Notes: generated by a model not told the origin, from the sequence alone. Positions 16,607-26,126 are shown, counted from the stretch's first letter. The stretch is 64,000 bases of DNA from Pedobacter sp. ok626 (GCF_900100435.1 NZ_FNEX01000012.1:1-64000); one strand, 5' to 3'. Numbers and translations: made by a program.

Positions 16607-17419
16607 TTAGTTATAAATGTCATTAAGAACATTAGCCAAGCAAATTCCACCTTTTAAAAGCTGCTCGTTGAGCAAGCCTACAAATTCGAAATTATACTTA
16701 TAACTCAATTTTTCTTCAGGCTTGATATTAGCATAAATCTTATTGCAAGCCTCATAAGATCCATAAACATAGTCTTTCAATGAATAAGTCTTCCAGGTAC
16801 CCAATTGAGTAGCTGTAGGATAATCAATAGCATTCGCATATTCGGTATAACTTAGTTGCTGATAACCAATAAGTGCCTCATCCCAAACCCGATGTAAATT
16901 AGACTTTTCGCCAAACCAAGTTACAAAAACCTTATTTCCACCCAGATCCTCTTTTCTTGCTGTATGCATAGGCTGATTTAAGTCACCAACTAAATGAATC
17001 AGCATACGCATAGCTAACAATTTTTCATCGGCTTTGCTTTGCTTATTTTTTAATATAGCAGCCATTTCAAGGACTTTATTGTATACATTTGGCCCCTTTT
17101 CAGTGTCCAGTACATTAAATACCCCTTGTTTATCTAATCCTGCAGGCAAGTTTACAAAATGCCAATTGTACAAATAATCATAACTAGGATCAGATTTTAT
17201 AAAGTCACCCCAATTACTTGCCATCGCAAGACTTTCGTTACCTAATATATCTTTTATGCCTTTTCTTGCTTTATTACTTAGGTGGCTTTCCGCAACCTGC
17301 GCAACGATTCTATGCCCAAGCATACCCCAGGCTCCTGCATTTAGTGGTAGGTACAAGGTAACAGCTAAAATTAATATCGCTTTGTACCCACTCGTTATTA
17401 AACTCTTTTTCATCTTCAT
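16607..17419 (-). CDS. Secreted S1/P1-type nuclease (zinc-dependent)
   Basis: About 270 aa. The signal peptide ends at LNAGA, leaving mature Trp (WGMLGHRIV) as the N-terminal zinc ligand characteristic of S1/P1 nucleases; this also fixes the cleavage site. Other ligands are visible in YLYNWHFVNLP, LIHLVGDLNQPMHTARKEDLGG and NLHRVWDEALI. The enzyme should cut single-stranded nucleic acids, or act as a 3'-nucleotidase, in the periplasm or outside. The start at 17419 (MKMKKSL) is preferred over the longer frame to 17449 because of the signal peptide. Tightly packed with its neighbours, so operonic. Confidence 0.92.
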   Translation of the reverse strand: MKMKKSLITSGYKAILILAVTLYLPLNAGAWGMLGHRIVAQVAESHLSNKARKGIKDILGNESLAMASNWGDFIKSDPSYDYLYNWHFVNLPAGLDKQGVFNVLDTEKGPNVYNKVLEMAAILKNKQSKADEKLLAMRMLIHLVGDLNQPMHTARKEDLGGNKVFVTWFGEKSNLHRVWDEALIGYQQLSYTEYANAIDYPTATQLGTWKTYSLKDYVYGSYEACNKIYANIKPEEKLSYKYNFEFVGLLNEQLLKGGICLANVLNDIYN

Positions 17420-17458
17420 TGCTATATAATTAAGCTTATCAAAAGCCATATGCTGGTA

Positions 17459-17959
17459 TTACAATTCTTTAGGTACACAAATAATCCGTTCTTTCAAAAC
17501 CAGATTACACTCCCTTTGGTTTCCTACACTTTCCAGATGCAGGCTGCCAGGTTCAGAAGATTTAATGTAAAACGCCTTTTCATATCTTCCAATTTGGTAA
17601 CAGCCTGACACCTTTTGTTTATAATTTGACTTGGTGTAAGTTCCTGCCAAAAATAGACTATCTCCTCTTACTTCATATACTCCTTTGGCATACTCCTTCC
17701 ATACCCCTCCATTAAAGCAGGAGTCGGAATAGTAGTTCACTTTGGAGTGTGTGGTCAGGTCAACATAAAACGAGTCGCAGGTAAACTTAAACTTATGCTG
17801 CGTATAACTCAAGAGCTTATCAGCATTTGCGATACTATCCTGATTCCATATACCTTGCAAAAAAGCTTCCCCTTTTCCCTGCACATCCGGCAACCTTCTG
17901 CATGAAGCAGACACACACAAAATAAGCAACAGATAAATCGCCAATCTCAACATTCCCAT
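17459..17959 (-). CDS. Hypothetical lipoprotein
   Basis: 166 aa with no family I recognise. The N-terminus LAIYLLLILCVSASC ends in a lipobox, so lipid attachment is likely. The rest is beta-rich (FKFTCDSFYVDLTT, GVWKEYAKGVYEVRGDSLFLAG, YKQKVSGCYQIGRYEKAFYI), suggesting a lipocalin-like or small barrel fold. Six further cysteines may form disulfides. It lies 14 bp downstream of fumC and just upstream of the S1/P1 nuclease gene in the same direction, so it is probably co-transcribed; a functional link to fumarase is not implied. Confidence 0.72.
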   Translation of the reverse strand: MGMLRLAIYLLLILCVSASCRRLPDVQGKGEAFLQGIWNQDSIANADKLLSYTQHKFKFTCDSFYVDLTTHSKVNYYSDSCFNGGVWKEYAKGVYEVRGDSLFLAGTYTKSNYKQKVSGCYQIGRYEKAFYIKSSEPGSLHLESVGNQRECNLVLKERIICVPKEL

Positions 17960-17973
17960 ACCAAATTAGGTGC

Positions 17974-19371
17974 TTACTTTAAACTACCAACCATGTCTTC
18001 TGGACGAACCCATTCGTCAAATTGCTCGCCGGTTAATAGCCCCAGTTCAATTGCGGCATCTCTTAAAGTTTTATTTTCTTTATGTGCTTTCTTCGCAATC
18101 TTTGCTGCATTCTCATAACCAACATGAGGATTCAGTGCAGTAACTAGCATTAAAGAGTTTCCCAGATGTTTTTTAATCTCCGGAAGATTTGGAAGAATTC
18201 CGGCAGCACAATGGTCATTAAATGACACGCAAGCATCTCCAATTAAACGTCCCGATTGTAAAACGTTAGACGCAATCACTGGTTTAAACACGTTCAGTTC
18301 AAAATGACCCGTAGCTCCACCGATACTTACAGCAACATCATTTCCAATCACCTGAGCACAAACCATTGTTAATGCTTCTGGCTGGGTGGGATTAACCTTA
18401 CCGGGCATGATAGAAGATCCAGGTTCGTTATCAGGAATAATGATCTCTCCAATCCCAGAACGCGGTCCCGAACTTAACATCCTTACATCATTTGCAACTT
18501 TCATTAACGAAACGGCCACACGCTTATAAGCACCTGAAAGCTCTACCATTGCATCATGCGCAGCCAAGGCTTCAAATTTATTAGGAGCTGTAACAAAAGG
18601 CAAACCTGTTAATTCTGCTATCTTTTTTGCCACCAATACATCATAACCTTTAGGCGTATTTAGACCTGTACCAACAGCTGTACCACCTAAAGCGACCTCA
18701 CTTATCATCACCAAAGCATTTTTAATCGCTCTAAGACCATTGCTTATTTGCTGCGCATAACCGGAAAACTCTTGTCCAAGAGTTAAAGGCGTAGCGTCCA
18801 TAAAGTGAGTACGTCCTGTTTTAACGATAGTTGCAAATTCTTCAGACTTTGCAACAAGGGTTTTATGTAATTTTTCTAACCCCGGAACCGTAACTTCAAC
18901 GGCTTGTTTATATGCTGCAATGTGCATTGCAGTAGGATATGTATCATTTGAAGACTGCGATTTATTTACATCATCATTAGGATGCAAAACCTTTTTGTCA
19001 TCAGCCAAATCCCCACCATTTAAAACATGTGCACGATAAGCGATAACCTCATTGGCATTCATGTTACTCTGAGTCCCCGAGCCAGTTTGCCAAATCACCA
19101 ATGGGAACTGATCATCTAAGCTACCAGCAATCACTTCATCACAAGCTTTTGCAATTAAATCGGCTTTATCTTGGGATAAAACGCCAAGCTCCGTATTTGC
19201 CAATGCTGCGGCTTTTTTCAAATATCCAAATGCGTGGATGATCTCTTTAGGCATGGAAGCCTCCGGACCAATTTTAAAATTATTTCTTGAACGTTCAGTT
19301 TGAGCACCCCAATATTTATCAGCAGGCACCTGCACTTCACCCATCGTATCGTGTTCGGTTCTAAAATTCAT
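17974..19371 (-). CDS. fumC: Class II fumarate hydratase
   Basis: Cytoplasmic TCA-cycle enzyme interconverting fumarate and malate, 465 aa, the normal length. The N-terminus FRTEHDTMGEVQVPADKYWGAQTERS is the family start. Substrate-site motifs are TGSGTQSNMNANEV, KSQSSNDTYPTAMHIAA, GRTHFMDATPLTLGQE and the superfamily signature GSSIMPGKVNPTQ. First gene of the minus-strand run down to about 15584, with a -7 element at 19394-19401. Confidence 0.97.
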   Translation of the reverse strand: MNFRTEHDTMGEVQVPADKYWGAQTERSRNNFKIGPEASMPKEIIHAFGYLKKAAALANTELGVLSQDKADLIAKACDEVIAGSLDDQFPLVIWQTGSGTQSNMNANEVIAYRAHVLNGGDLADDKKVLHPNDDVNKSQSSNDTYPTAMHIAAYKQAVEVTVPGLEKLHKTLVAKSEEFATIVKTGRTHFMDATPLTLGQEFSGYAQQISNGLRAIKNALVMISEVALGGTAVGTGLNTPKGYDVLVAKKIAELTGLPFVTAPNKFEALAAHDAMVELSGAYKRVAVSLMKVANDVRMLSSGPRSGIGEIIIPDNEPGSSIMPGKVNPTQPEALTMVCAQVIGNDVAVSIGGATGHFELNVFKPVIASNVLQSGRLIGDACVSFNDHCAAGILPNLPEIKKHLGNSLMLVTALNPHVGYENAAKIAKKAHKENKTLRDAAIELGLLTGEQFDEWVRPEDMVGSLK

Positions 19372-19393
19372 AGTGTTCTATTTTTTGTTGCCG

Positions 19394-19401
19394 CAAATTT
19401 A
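19394..19401 (-). promoter_or_regulatory. fumC -7 element
   Basis: The minus strand reads TAAATTTG, an exact TAnnTTTG match, about 23 nt upstream of the fumC ATG. A TTG lies 14 bp further upstream, closer than the usual 17-19. Confidence 0.5.
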
Positions 19402-19533
19402 GGGTTTTTGTGCCTCAATGAGTTGGAATTATGTAATTAATCAACTACAAAGTGTACAATGTTTAAAACTCTTTTACGTTTAAAGGGTTAAAAATCCTTA
19501 TTTTTCGACTTTTTAAACCGTATTGCATTGTTC

Positions 19534-20769
19534 ATGAAGTATCGCCTGCTAACCATAGCCCTATCATTAACCGTTTTATCGCTCTCATCTTGTTCAAGCC
19601 CTGCGGAAAAAGCTAAAAAGGCAGAAGCCGATAAAAAGGTGAGAATCCCTGAAGACGACAAGGCCGATAGTTTATTATTGGCATACAATCCGGCAAAAGG
19701 CGATAAATGGATTGCCGACTTTGTACAAAATTTGCATAAAAAATATAGCTTTAATGGAAATGTACTTGTAGCAAAGGACGGAAAAATCATTTATGAAAAA
19801 GCTATTGGTTGGGCGGACCATCTACATCGTGACAGCCTGAAAATAAACTCAGAATTTGAGCTGGCCTCCATTACCAAAACCTTTACCGGCGTTGCAATTA
19901 TGCAACTGGTTGAAGCAGGAAAGCTTAAACTTACAGACGATGTAAAAAAATTCTTCCCAAACTTTCCTTATGACGGAATAACTGTACAATTACTCCTATC
20001 GCACCGTAGCGGAATGATGAATTATGTCTATTTCATTGATGATATCTGGCGTAAGGAAAAACGTGACATGAAAAAAGGAGTTTCAAACCAGGAAGTAATG
20101 CAGGTAATTGCCGACAAAAAACCTAGTCCATATACCAAACCTGACAGAGTTTTCCATTACAACAACTCTAACTTTATGGTGCTGGGTGCAATTATTGAAA
20201 AGGTAACTGGTCAACGCTACTCCCAATATATGATGGAACATATATTTAAGCCTGCAGGGATGAAAAACACACATGTTTATTCGAAGGCAGAGTATGAAAA
20301 AATCCCCGTAGATGTTGTAGGCCATGATCGTAACAGCTGGAGATACTCTGTAGCGCAGAACTTTTTAGATGGCCCTGTTGGTGATAAAGGCATCTACAGT
20401 ACTTTGCATGACTTGGTCTTATATGACAAATATCTAAAGAACGGTAGATTATTAACACAAAACAGTCTGGATTCAGCGTATAAAGGTCGAAACAAAGCTA
20501 TTAAAGGTCATTTTAATTATGGTTATGGCTGGCGTATGTTTGACGGAGAAAAAGATAGAAAAGTAGTGTACCACACAGGTTGGTGGCACGGATTCAGACA
20601 CATTTATGTACGCGATTTCCAAAAGGATATAATCGTTATATTCCTAGGCAATTTAACCAATGGCAGTCTGATGCACCTCGATGAACTATATAAGCACCTT
20701 GGCGTACCAGTTATTCGTAAGGGGGCCTATTCTGGTGCAGGATCTTTACCAGGAAGTGATGAAGATTAA
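19534..20769 (+). CDS. Serine hydrolase of the class C beta-lactamase/penicillin-binding family, lipoprotein
   Basis: 411 aa from ATG 19534 (a TTG lies 6 bp upstream). The signal peptide ends with the lipobox SLSSC. The active-site triad of the beta-lactamase class C fold is present: Ser-x-x-Lys in ASITKTFTGVA, Tyr-x-Asn in FHYNNSNFMVLG, and the KTG-like box as YHTGWWHGFRHI. The HTG variant is common in esterase and peptidase members, so D-aminopeptidase, esterase or peptidoglycan carboxypeptidase activity is more likely than antibiotic hydrolysis. Ends one base before the convergent recG stop. Confidence 0.9.
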   Translation: MKYRLLTIALSLTVLSLSSCSSPAEKAKKAEADKKVRIPEDDKADSLLLAYNPAKGDKWIADFVQNLHKKYSFNGNVLVAKDGKIIYEKAIGWADHLHRDSLKINSEFELASITKTFTGVAIMQLVEAGKLKLTDDVKKFFPNFPYDGITVQLLLSHRSGMMNYVYFIDDIWRKEKRDMKKGVSNQEVMQVIADKKPSPYTKPDRVFHYNNSNFMVLGAIIEKVTGQRYSQYMMEHIFKPAGMKNTHVYSKAEYEKIPVDVVGHDRNSWRYSVAQNFLDGPVGDKGIYSTLHDLVLYDKYLKNGRLLTQNSLDSAYKGRNKAIKGHFNYGYGWRMFDGEKDRKVVYHTGWWHGFRHIYVRDFQKDIIVIFLGNLTNGSLMHLDELYKHLGVPVIRKGAYSGAGSLPGSDED

Positions 20770-22875
20770 TTAAGATATTTTGTCGAAGGCAATACCGCGA
20801 CGCCTTTTAGCAAGGTAGGTCTTCAACAAACTATTTTCGGGCAATTCCAGATGAGGATCTACAGTCAGTAATTCTATAACTGTATTTCTGGCTTCTTGCA
20901 GAATTAGCTGATCCTTTGCCAAGTCCGCCAATTTCAGTTCCAGTATACCACTTTGTTGAGTGCCCGTAATATCGCCGGGACCGCGAAGCTGCAGGTCTAT
21001 TTCTGAAATTTCAAAGCCGTTACTAGTTTTCACCATGGTTTCCAGGCGTAATTTCCCATCTGCACTTAATTTATTTCCCGACATCAGAATACAGAAAGAT
21101 TGCTCAGCACCACGTCCTACCCGACCGCGCAATTGATGTAATTGTGAAAGCCCAAAGCGTTCTGCATTTTCAATGATCATCACCGAAGCATTAGGGACAT
21201 TTACCCCCACTTCGATTACAGTTGTGGCTACCATGATCTGGCTTTTGCCATCAATAAATTGCTGCATTTCGTATTGCTTGTCGGCATTACTCATTTTACC
21301 GTGTACAATACTAATCTGATAATCAGGTCTTGGAAACTGATAGCTCATCTGCTCTATTCCCGCCTCAAGGTGTAAAAGATCCAACTTCTCGCTTTCCTTA
21401 ATCAATGGATAAACCACATAAACCTGTCGACCTTTAGCGATCTCCTGTTTCATAAAACCAAACATTCTCAGACGCTGCCCCTCAAACAAATGCTTCGTTT
21501 CAATAGGTTTTCTCCCCACAGGTAATTCGTCGATTACAGAGACATCTAAATCACCATACAAGGTCATCGCGAGCGTTCTTGGTATCGGAGTAGCGGTCAT
21601 CACCAATATATGTGGCGGCACTGTATTTTTACGCCATAATTTAGCACGTTGTTCTACTCCAAAACGATGCTGCTCATCTATCACAACCAGACCAAGATTT
21701 TTAAATACAACTTTATCCTCAATCAAAGCATGTGTCCCAACTAAAATATCAATTTCACCAGCTTCTAGTTCCTGGTGTAGCTGCGTACGTTGCTTCTTGG
21801 TTGTACTACCTGTTAGTATGGAAACCTTAACCAGGCGATCTTTTAATAATGAACTGATGGATTCATAGTGCTGACGGGCTAATATCTCCGTAGGCGCCAT
21901 CATACAGGCCTGATAGCCGTTATCACTAGCCAGCAGCATGCTCATCAAAGCTACAGCTGTTTTACCACTTCCAACATCGCCCTGAACCAAACGGTTCATC
22001 TGAATGCCACGTTGGGTATCCATTCTAATTTCTTTGATTACGCGTTTCTGTGCACCAGTAAGTTCGAAAGGAAGTATTTCATTATAAAATGTGTTTACAC
22101 GCTCTCCTACTATAGGAAACAGATGTCCTTTAAATTTCAACTCTCTTAGTTGTTTGTTATGCAACAATTGCAACTGAATAAAGAACAGCTCCTCAAATTT
22201 CAACCGACTTTCGGCTTTCTTCAATAGCGCTACATCTTTAGGGAAGTGAATATTTAAAATAGATTCCTTCCTCGATATCATGTGATATTTCTCGAGAATA
22301 TAAGGCGGTATGGTCTCTTTAACTTCGTAAAGATGCTGCTCCAACAATAAAGTCTGCAGTTTTTGAATTCCCTTACTATCCAGAAAAAACTTCTTTAATT
22401 TCTCTGTCGAATTGTAAACTGGTTGCAGCCTAAGGTTGCCCGTAATAGTCGCTGGCCTCGGGTAACTTTCCAATTCAGGATGAGAAATGCTAAAACTCCC
22501 GTTAAATACCGCAGGCTTGCCAAATGCGATATAAACCTTCCCTTTCATCACATGCTCATCTACCCATTTTAAACTTTGAAACCATACCAATTCGATAGAT
22601 CCAGTTTCATCAGTCAAACGGGCTACAATTCGCTTCTTATGTTTTTCGCCAATTTGCTCTTTACCGGTAATTCGTCCTAATATCTGTACATAAGGAAGAT
22701 CCGGACTCAATTCATTGATTTTATAAAACCGCGTCCTGTCAATATATCTAAATGGAAAATAATTGAGCAATTGGTCGTAAGTGAAAATACCCAGCTCCTT
22801 TTGCAAAAGTTCTGCACGTTTAGGCCCCACGCCCTTCAGAAATTCGATAGTCGTATCTAAGGTAGATGCAAACAA
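20770..22875 (-). CDS. recG: ATP-dependent DNA helicase RecG
   Basis: Remodels stalled replication forks and branch-migrates Holliday junctions; 701 aa, normal length. The N-terminal wedge/OB domain (GVGPKRAELLQKELGI, YVQILGRITG) precedes the helicase core: Walker A QGDVGSGKTAVA, DEQH box in VIDEQHRFG, motif III ATPIPRTLAMTLYGD, and the C-terminal ATTVIEVGVNVPNA and QLRGRVGRG. The RecG-specific TQQSG is seen near the end. Last gene of a compact ridA-transporter-recG run (gaps of 3-4 bp). Confidence 0.97.
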   Translation of the reverse strand: MFASTLDTTIEFLKGVGPKRAELLQKELGIFTYDQLLNYFPFRYIDRTRFYKINELSPDLPYVQILGRITGKEQIGEKHKKRIVARLTDETGSIELVWFQSLKWVDEHVMKGKVYIAFGKPAVFNGSFSISHPELESYPRPATITGNLRLQPVYNSTEKLKKFFLDSKGIQKLQTLLLEQHLYEVKETIPPYILEKYHMISRKESILNIHFPKDVALLKKAESRLKFEELFFIQLQLLHNKQLRELKFKGHLFPIVGERVNTFYNEILPFELTGAQKRVIKEIRMDTQRGIQMNRLVQGDVGSGKTAVALMSMLLASDNGYQACMMAPTEILARQHYESISSLLKDRLVKVSILTGSTTKKQRTQLHQELEAGEIDILVGTHALIEDKVVFKNLGLVVIDEQHRFGVEQRAKLWRKNTVPPHILVMTATPIPRTLAMTLYGDLDVSVIDELPVGRKPIETKHLFEGQRLRMFGFMKQEIAKGRQVYVVYPLIKESEKLDLLHLEAGIEQMSYQFPRPDYQISIVHGKMSNADKQYEMQQFIDGKSQIMVATTVIEVGVNVPNASVMIIENAERFGLSQLHQLRGRVGRGAEQSFCILMSGNKLSADGKLRLETMVKTSNGFEISEIDLQLRGPGDITGTQQSGILELKLADLAKDQLILQEARNTVIELLTVDPHLELPENSLLKTYLAKRRRGIAFDKIS

Positions 22876-22879
22876 AGCT

Positions 22880-23791
22880 TTAAATATTTTTTCTCTTAAA
22901 TGTAAAGATATCTTTTATTATGCCCCAATTAAATACAATTACAGATATCAAAAGTAATAGATAAGCGAATAATTTATGTACATCGACATGTTCACCAAAG
23001 TAAAAAATAGCCACAGTGAAAGCTATAATTGGATTAATGTAAATGATAATCCCCAAGGTGGATGAAGGAATTCCTATCAACGCAAATAAGCTCAAAAAAA
23101 GCGGTATGATAGTAAAGAAGACAGCAATGACTGTAATATTACCCCAAAACCATAAGTCTTGAGGAAAACCTTCATGCTTCAATAAATAAAAGGGCAGCAT
23201 TAGTATAACCGCTAAACCTATTTGAACAGCCAACACGTTAAGCTTATCTAAATGCTGCATTTTACGCTGTATAATGAGGTAAAAAGCATACAGTGAAGCA
23301 ATAATTACTGACCACAACACTTCTACAAATGAGCCAGTGGCCAATAACAAAATACTGAGTAAAGCTATACCAAGGGAGATCAATTTCAATCTGGACAATG
23401 ATTCCTTTAAAATCAAAAAACCTCCAAAAGCGGTAATCAGCGGACAGACCATATAAGCGAAGGCCGCAGATTGCAGACTGACGTTATTTACGGCGTAGAT
23501 ATAAGTATACCAGTTAGACGTTAACAACAACGTAGAGCCAATTAACTGAAATAGGATGTTACGCTTTTCTTTGGCCGTAATGGACGAAAGATAAGCAAGA
23601 TCCTTTTTAAGTTCCTTTCTCCTGAATGCAATAATAGCAAGCCAAATAAAAACAAGAGAGGTAAAAATACGGTAATACAGAATCTCTTCCGAAGGAAAAG
23701 CCTTCAGATTCCTTAATGGAATAGAGAAAAAGCCCCAGATAGCAAAGGATAAAATCCCTGCGAAAAAGTACCGTAAACTAGATTTAGGCAA
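22880..23791 (-). CDS. EamA/DMT-superfamily permease, RarD-like
   Basis: 303 aa with ten predicted transmembrane helices in the two-fold EamA repeat; hydrophobic segments run almost continuously from FFAGILSFAIWGFFSIPL to LLLISVIVFNWGII. The N-terminal IWGFFSIPLRNLKAFPSEEILYYR, with the charged Arg after the first loop, resembles RarD. Substrate is unknown; relatives export amino acids or other small metabolites. It sits 3 bp from ridA and 4 bp from recG, hence operonic. Confidence 0.87.
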   Translation of the reverse strand: MPKSSLRYFFAGILSFAIWGFFSIPLRNLKAFPSEEILYYRIFTSLVFIWLAIIAFRRKELKKDLAYLSSITAKEKRNILFQLIGSTLLLTSNWYTYIYAVNNVSLQSAAFAYMVCPLITAFGGFLILKESLSRLKLISLGIALLSILLLATGSFVEVLWSVIIASLYAFYLIIQRKMQHLDKLNVLAVQIGLAVILMLPFYLLKHEGFPQDLWFWGNITVIAVFFTIIPLFLSLFALIGIPSSTLGIIIYINPIIAFTVAIFYFGEHVDVHKLFAYLLLLISVIVFNWGIIKDIFTFKRKNI

Positions 23792-23794
23792 AAT

Positions 23795-24175
23795 TTAAGC
23801 TTTATATGCCGTCATCGAAATTTCCACGTTTACACCCTTTGGCAAACCTTTTACAGCAACCGTCTCACGAGCAGGAAATGTCTTATCAAAATAGGAACCA
23901 TATACTTCGTTCACTTCAGCGAATAAGCTCATGTCTGACAAGAAGATCGTCGTCTTTACCACATCATCAAATTCATAAGAAGCTTCCAGTAAAACAGCCT
24001 TAATGTTTCTCATTACCTGATGTGTCTCTTCCTTTATTGAAGACTGGGTTAGCTCAGCCGTTTCAGGATTGATCGCTACCTGACCTGACAAAAATAAAAA
24101 GCCATTAGCAATTACTGCCTGACTATATGGTCCAATTGGAGCCGGAGCATCAGTGGTGTTTATTACCGTATTCAT
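23795..24175 (-). CDS. ridA: RidA-family enamine/imine deaminase
   Basis: 126 aa, full length for the family. Motifs are APAPIGPYSQAVIANGFLFLSGQVA at the N-terminus, VVKTTIFLSDM in the middle and FPARETVAV with the catalytic Arg, followed by VEISMTAYKA. It hydrolyses reactive 2-aminoacrylate-type enamines released by PLP enzymes, protecting them. First gene of the compact ridA-EamA-recG run. The small membrane protein at 24206-24346 lies just upstream on the same strand. Confidence 0.95.
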   Translation of the reverse strand: MNTVINTTDAPAPIGPYSQAVIANGFLFLSGQVAINPETAELTQSSIKEETHQVMRNIKAVLLEASYEFDDVVKTTIFLSDMSLFAEVNEVYGSYFDKTFPARETVAVKGLPKGVNVEISMTAYKA

Positions 24176-24205
24176 ATATTATGAGTTATGTTGTTATGTA
24201 TATTT

Positions 24206-24346
24206 TTAACTTAAAAAAAGCCAATCAACTAACTTCCACAGAATGCCAGCCACAAACATCGTAATGGCAATAGCATTGATGATGTGCATGATTTTAATAT
24301 TGGTATTTGTTGGCCTGCTAGAATCTTTTTTTCTGAATAAATACAT
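24206..24346 (-). CDS. Small membrane protein, DUF6728-like
   Basis: A 46-residue ORF, easily missed because of its size. It reads MYLFRKKDSSRPTNTN, then IKIMHIINAIAITMF and a second hydrophobic stretch ending in VDWLFLS. A short basic N-terminus with RKKD, a P-x-N-x-N loop, an IMH motif and a single C-terminal membrane helix agree with the small Bacteroidota family I know as DUF6728. Function is unknown. It lies 30 bp upstream of ridA on the same strand. Its upstream neighbour (ompA-type gene) is separated by a terminator, so it probably begins the ridA transcript. Confidence 0.68.
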   Translation of the reverse strand: MYLFRKKDSSRPTNTNIKIMHIINAIAITMFVAGILWKLVDWLFLS

Positions 24347-24366
24347 ACTTACACAAAGGTATAAAT

Positions 24367-24403
24367 AAAAAAAAGAGGGCTTCAAGATTGAAGCCCTCTT
24401 TTT
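24367..24403 (-). terminator. Terminator of the OmpA-like gene
   Basis: The stem AAAAGAGGGCTTCAA (24371-24385) pairs with TTGAAGCCCTCTTTT (24388-24402). A-runs and T-runs on either side could make it work in both directions; on the minus strand it lies about 20 bp past the stop of the OmpA-like gene. Confidence 0.88.
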
Positions 24404-24422
24404 CGTATTTAATTAGAAATAA

Positions 24423-25781
24423 TTAGTTTCTAGCTGATTCAACACGACGGTTTTGGATACGACCTTCTTCAGTATCGTTAGAAGCAATTGGATTAGCTTC
24501 ACCATGACCTTTAGTTACAACTTGACTAGCGTTAACACCAGAGTTAACTAAGTAAGTTTTAACAGAATTAGCTCTGTCTTTAGATAATTTCAAATTGTAT
24601 GCAGCAGTACCTTCGCTTGAAGCGTAACCGTTTACAGTTACTTTACCACCGTTTTCACGCAATACTGAAGATAATTTATCTAAAGTAGGGTAAGACTCAG
24701 TTTTTAAAACTGAAGAGTTGAATTCAAATTGGATAGTTTCAAAACCAGTTAAGTTACCAGTGTTTGGAGCTACAACAGTCTCTACTTTAGGTAGAGGACA
24801 TCCTGAACCATCAACAGCTGTTCCTGCAGGAGTACCTGGGCATTTGTCAAATTGATCAGAAACACCGTCACCATCACTATCTTTTTTCAAACCTTCAATA
24901 GATTGTTCAACAGCAGATACACGAGTTTTTAAAGCTTCAACTTCATTACGTAAAGATGGATCTTTCAACTCATCATACATTAAAGCTAATGGGTTAACCC
25001 ACTCTAAAGCTGGTTTAGATTTAGAACCTAAAGAGAATTCTAATCCTGCGTATCCGTAAGAGAATTTATCTTTGTTTGAAGCGCCATTTGCATAAACTCC
25101 ATCCAAGTTATCTCCGTCTAAGAAGTGCATAGTATAACCTAAGTTAAATGCTACACGCTCAGAAACTTTAAATTTAACACCTACACCTACAGGGATGTAT
25201 GCTTCTTTAACATAAGTTTTAGCATCATGTTTATCCGTTGCAGAACCGGTAGCTTTATCTTTCCAATCAACAACTGAACCATTCGCCAAAGTTACTTTAG
25301 GAGCATAAGCGATTAAACCGTAACCAGCAGATACGTAAAAGTTAACTGAGTTCTCACGACGTAAGAAATCTACTGTAGCTACGTTTACAACACCTCTAAT
25401 GTCAGCTGAGTAAGCTACATCAGTTTCAAATTCTTTAGTACCATTTTGAACTCCACCAGCTACATCTTTGTTAGTTCCAGAGATCTTTCCGCGGAAAATG
25501 TTACCTTCTAAGCCAAAAGCATGACCTAATTGTTTTTTCAATGAAATACCGTAACCTAAGTTAACTTCGGCATTTTTGAAATCGTTAGTACCACCGATAG
25601 CAACAAATGGAGATAAAACACCACCGTTAACACCAATCGACCACGTTCTGTACTGACCTCTACCACCAAATACCTTGGCAGAAGAAGAAGTCGTAGCATC
25701 CTGGGCGCTAGCAAGAGTTGTTACTCCAACCATTGCTACGAAAGAGGCTGCTAGACCCTTTTTTAAAGTAGAATAATTCAT
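24423..25781 (-). CDS. OmpA-family outer-membrane protein with calcium-type repeat
   Basis: 452 aa from ATG 25781, which gives a proper signal peptide (KGLAASFVAMVGVTTLASAQ); the frame to 25847 is longer but crosses the promoter. Residues about 30-260 form an eight-stranded barrel-like region (WSIGVNGGVLSPFVAIG through YAGLEFSLGSK). A coiled-coil (SLRNEVEALKTRVSAVEQSIEG) and one thrombospondin type-3 repeat (DSDGDGVSDQFDKCPGT) follow. The C-terminal OmpA peptidoglycan-binding domain carries INKRV-like residues (VKTYLVNSGV, GRIQNRRVE). Probably an abundant porin-like structural protein, judging from its near-consensus promoter. Confidence 0.95.
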   Translation of the reverse strand: MNYSTLKKGLAASFVAMVGVTTLASAQDATTSSSAKVFGGRGQYRTWSIGVNGGVLSPFVAIGGTNDFKNAEVNLGYGISLKKQLGHAFGLEGNIFRGKISGTNKDVAGGVQNGTKEFETDVAYSADIRGVVNVATVDFLRRENSVNFYVSAGYGLIAYAPKVTLANGSVVDWKDKATGSATDKHDAKTYVKEAYIPVGVGVKFKVSERVAFNLGYTMHFLDGDNLDGVYANGASNKDKFSYGYAGLEFSLGSKSKPALEWVNPLALMYDELKDPSLRNEVEALKTRVSAVEQSIEGLKKDSDGDGVSDQFDKCPGTPAGTAVDGSGCPLPKVETVVAPNTGNLTGFETIQFEFNSSVLKTESYPTLDKLSSVLRENGGKVTVNGYASSEGTAAYNLKLSKDRANSVKTYLVNSGVNASQVVTKGHGEANPIASNDTEEGRIQNRRVESARN

Positions 25782-25834
25782 AATTTTCTTTTTTAAGGTT
25801 AAACAAATTTTAATTGTATAATTTTTTTGTGTAG

Positions 25835-25863
25835 CAAAATTAAACAAATTTTTAAATTCTCAA
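25835..25863 (-). promoter_or_regulatory. Near-consensus promoter of the OmpA-like gene
   Basis: On the minus strand TTG (25861-25863), 18 bp, then TAATTTTG (25835-25842) is an excellent match to the Bacteroidota -33/-7 consensus. It sits about 55 bp upstream of the ATG at 25781. The remaining upstream gap to meaB (25864-26126) is AT-rich and shows nothing else I can support. Confidence 0.75.
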
Positions 25864-26126
25864 AACACTTACACAAACTCCGTTCCAAACTTCTAAATTA
25901 TTAATAAATAACATCATTTAGCGTATTCAACACCCCATAAACACTTTAAAACGCCAAAAGTTTTTGATTCTGGATAAAAAAGGATAGACATGCAACTAAA
26001 GGGTGTTCAAAATACACTTCAAGCAGGTTTTAACTTTTTAATAAAATAGAAGAAAACCGCGTAATTACTGTCCAGACCCACATTACAGCTAAGTCCTATT
26101 TTTAAGACAGATTAATTATCAACGTA

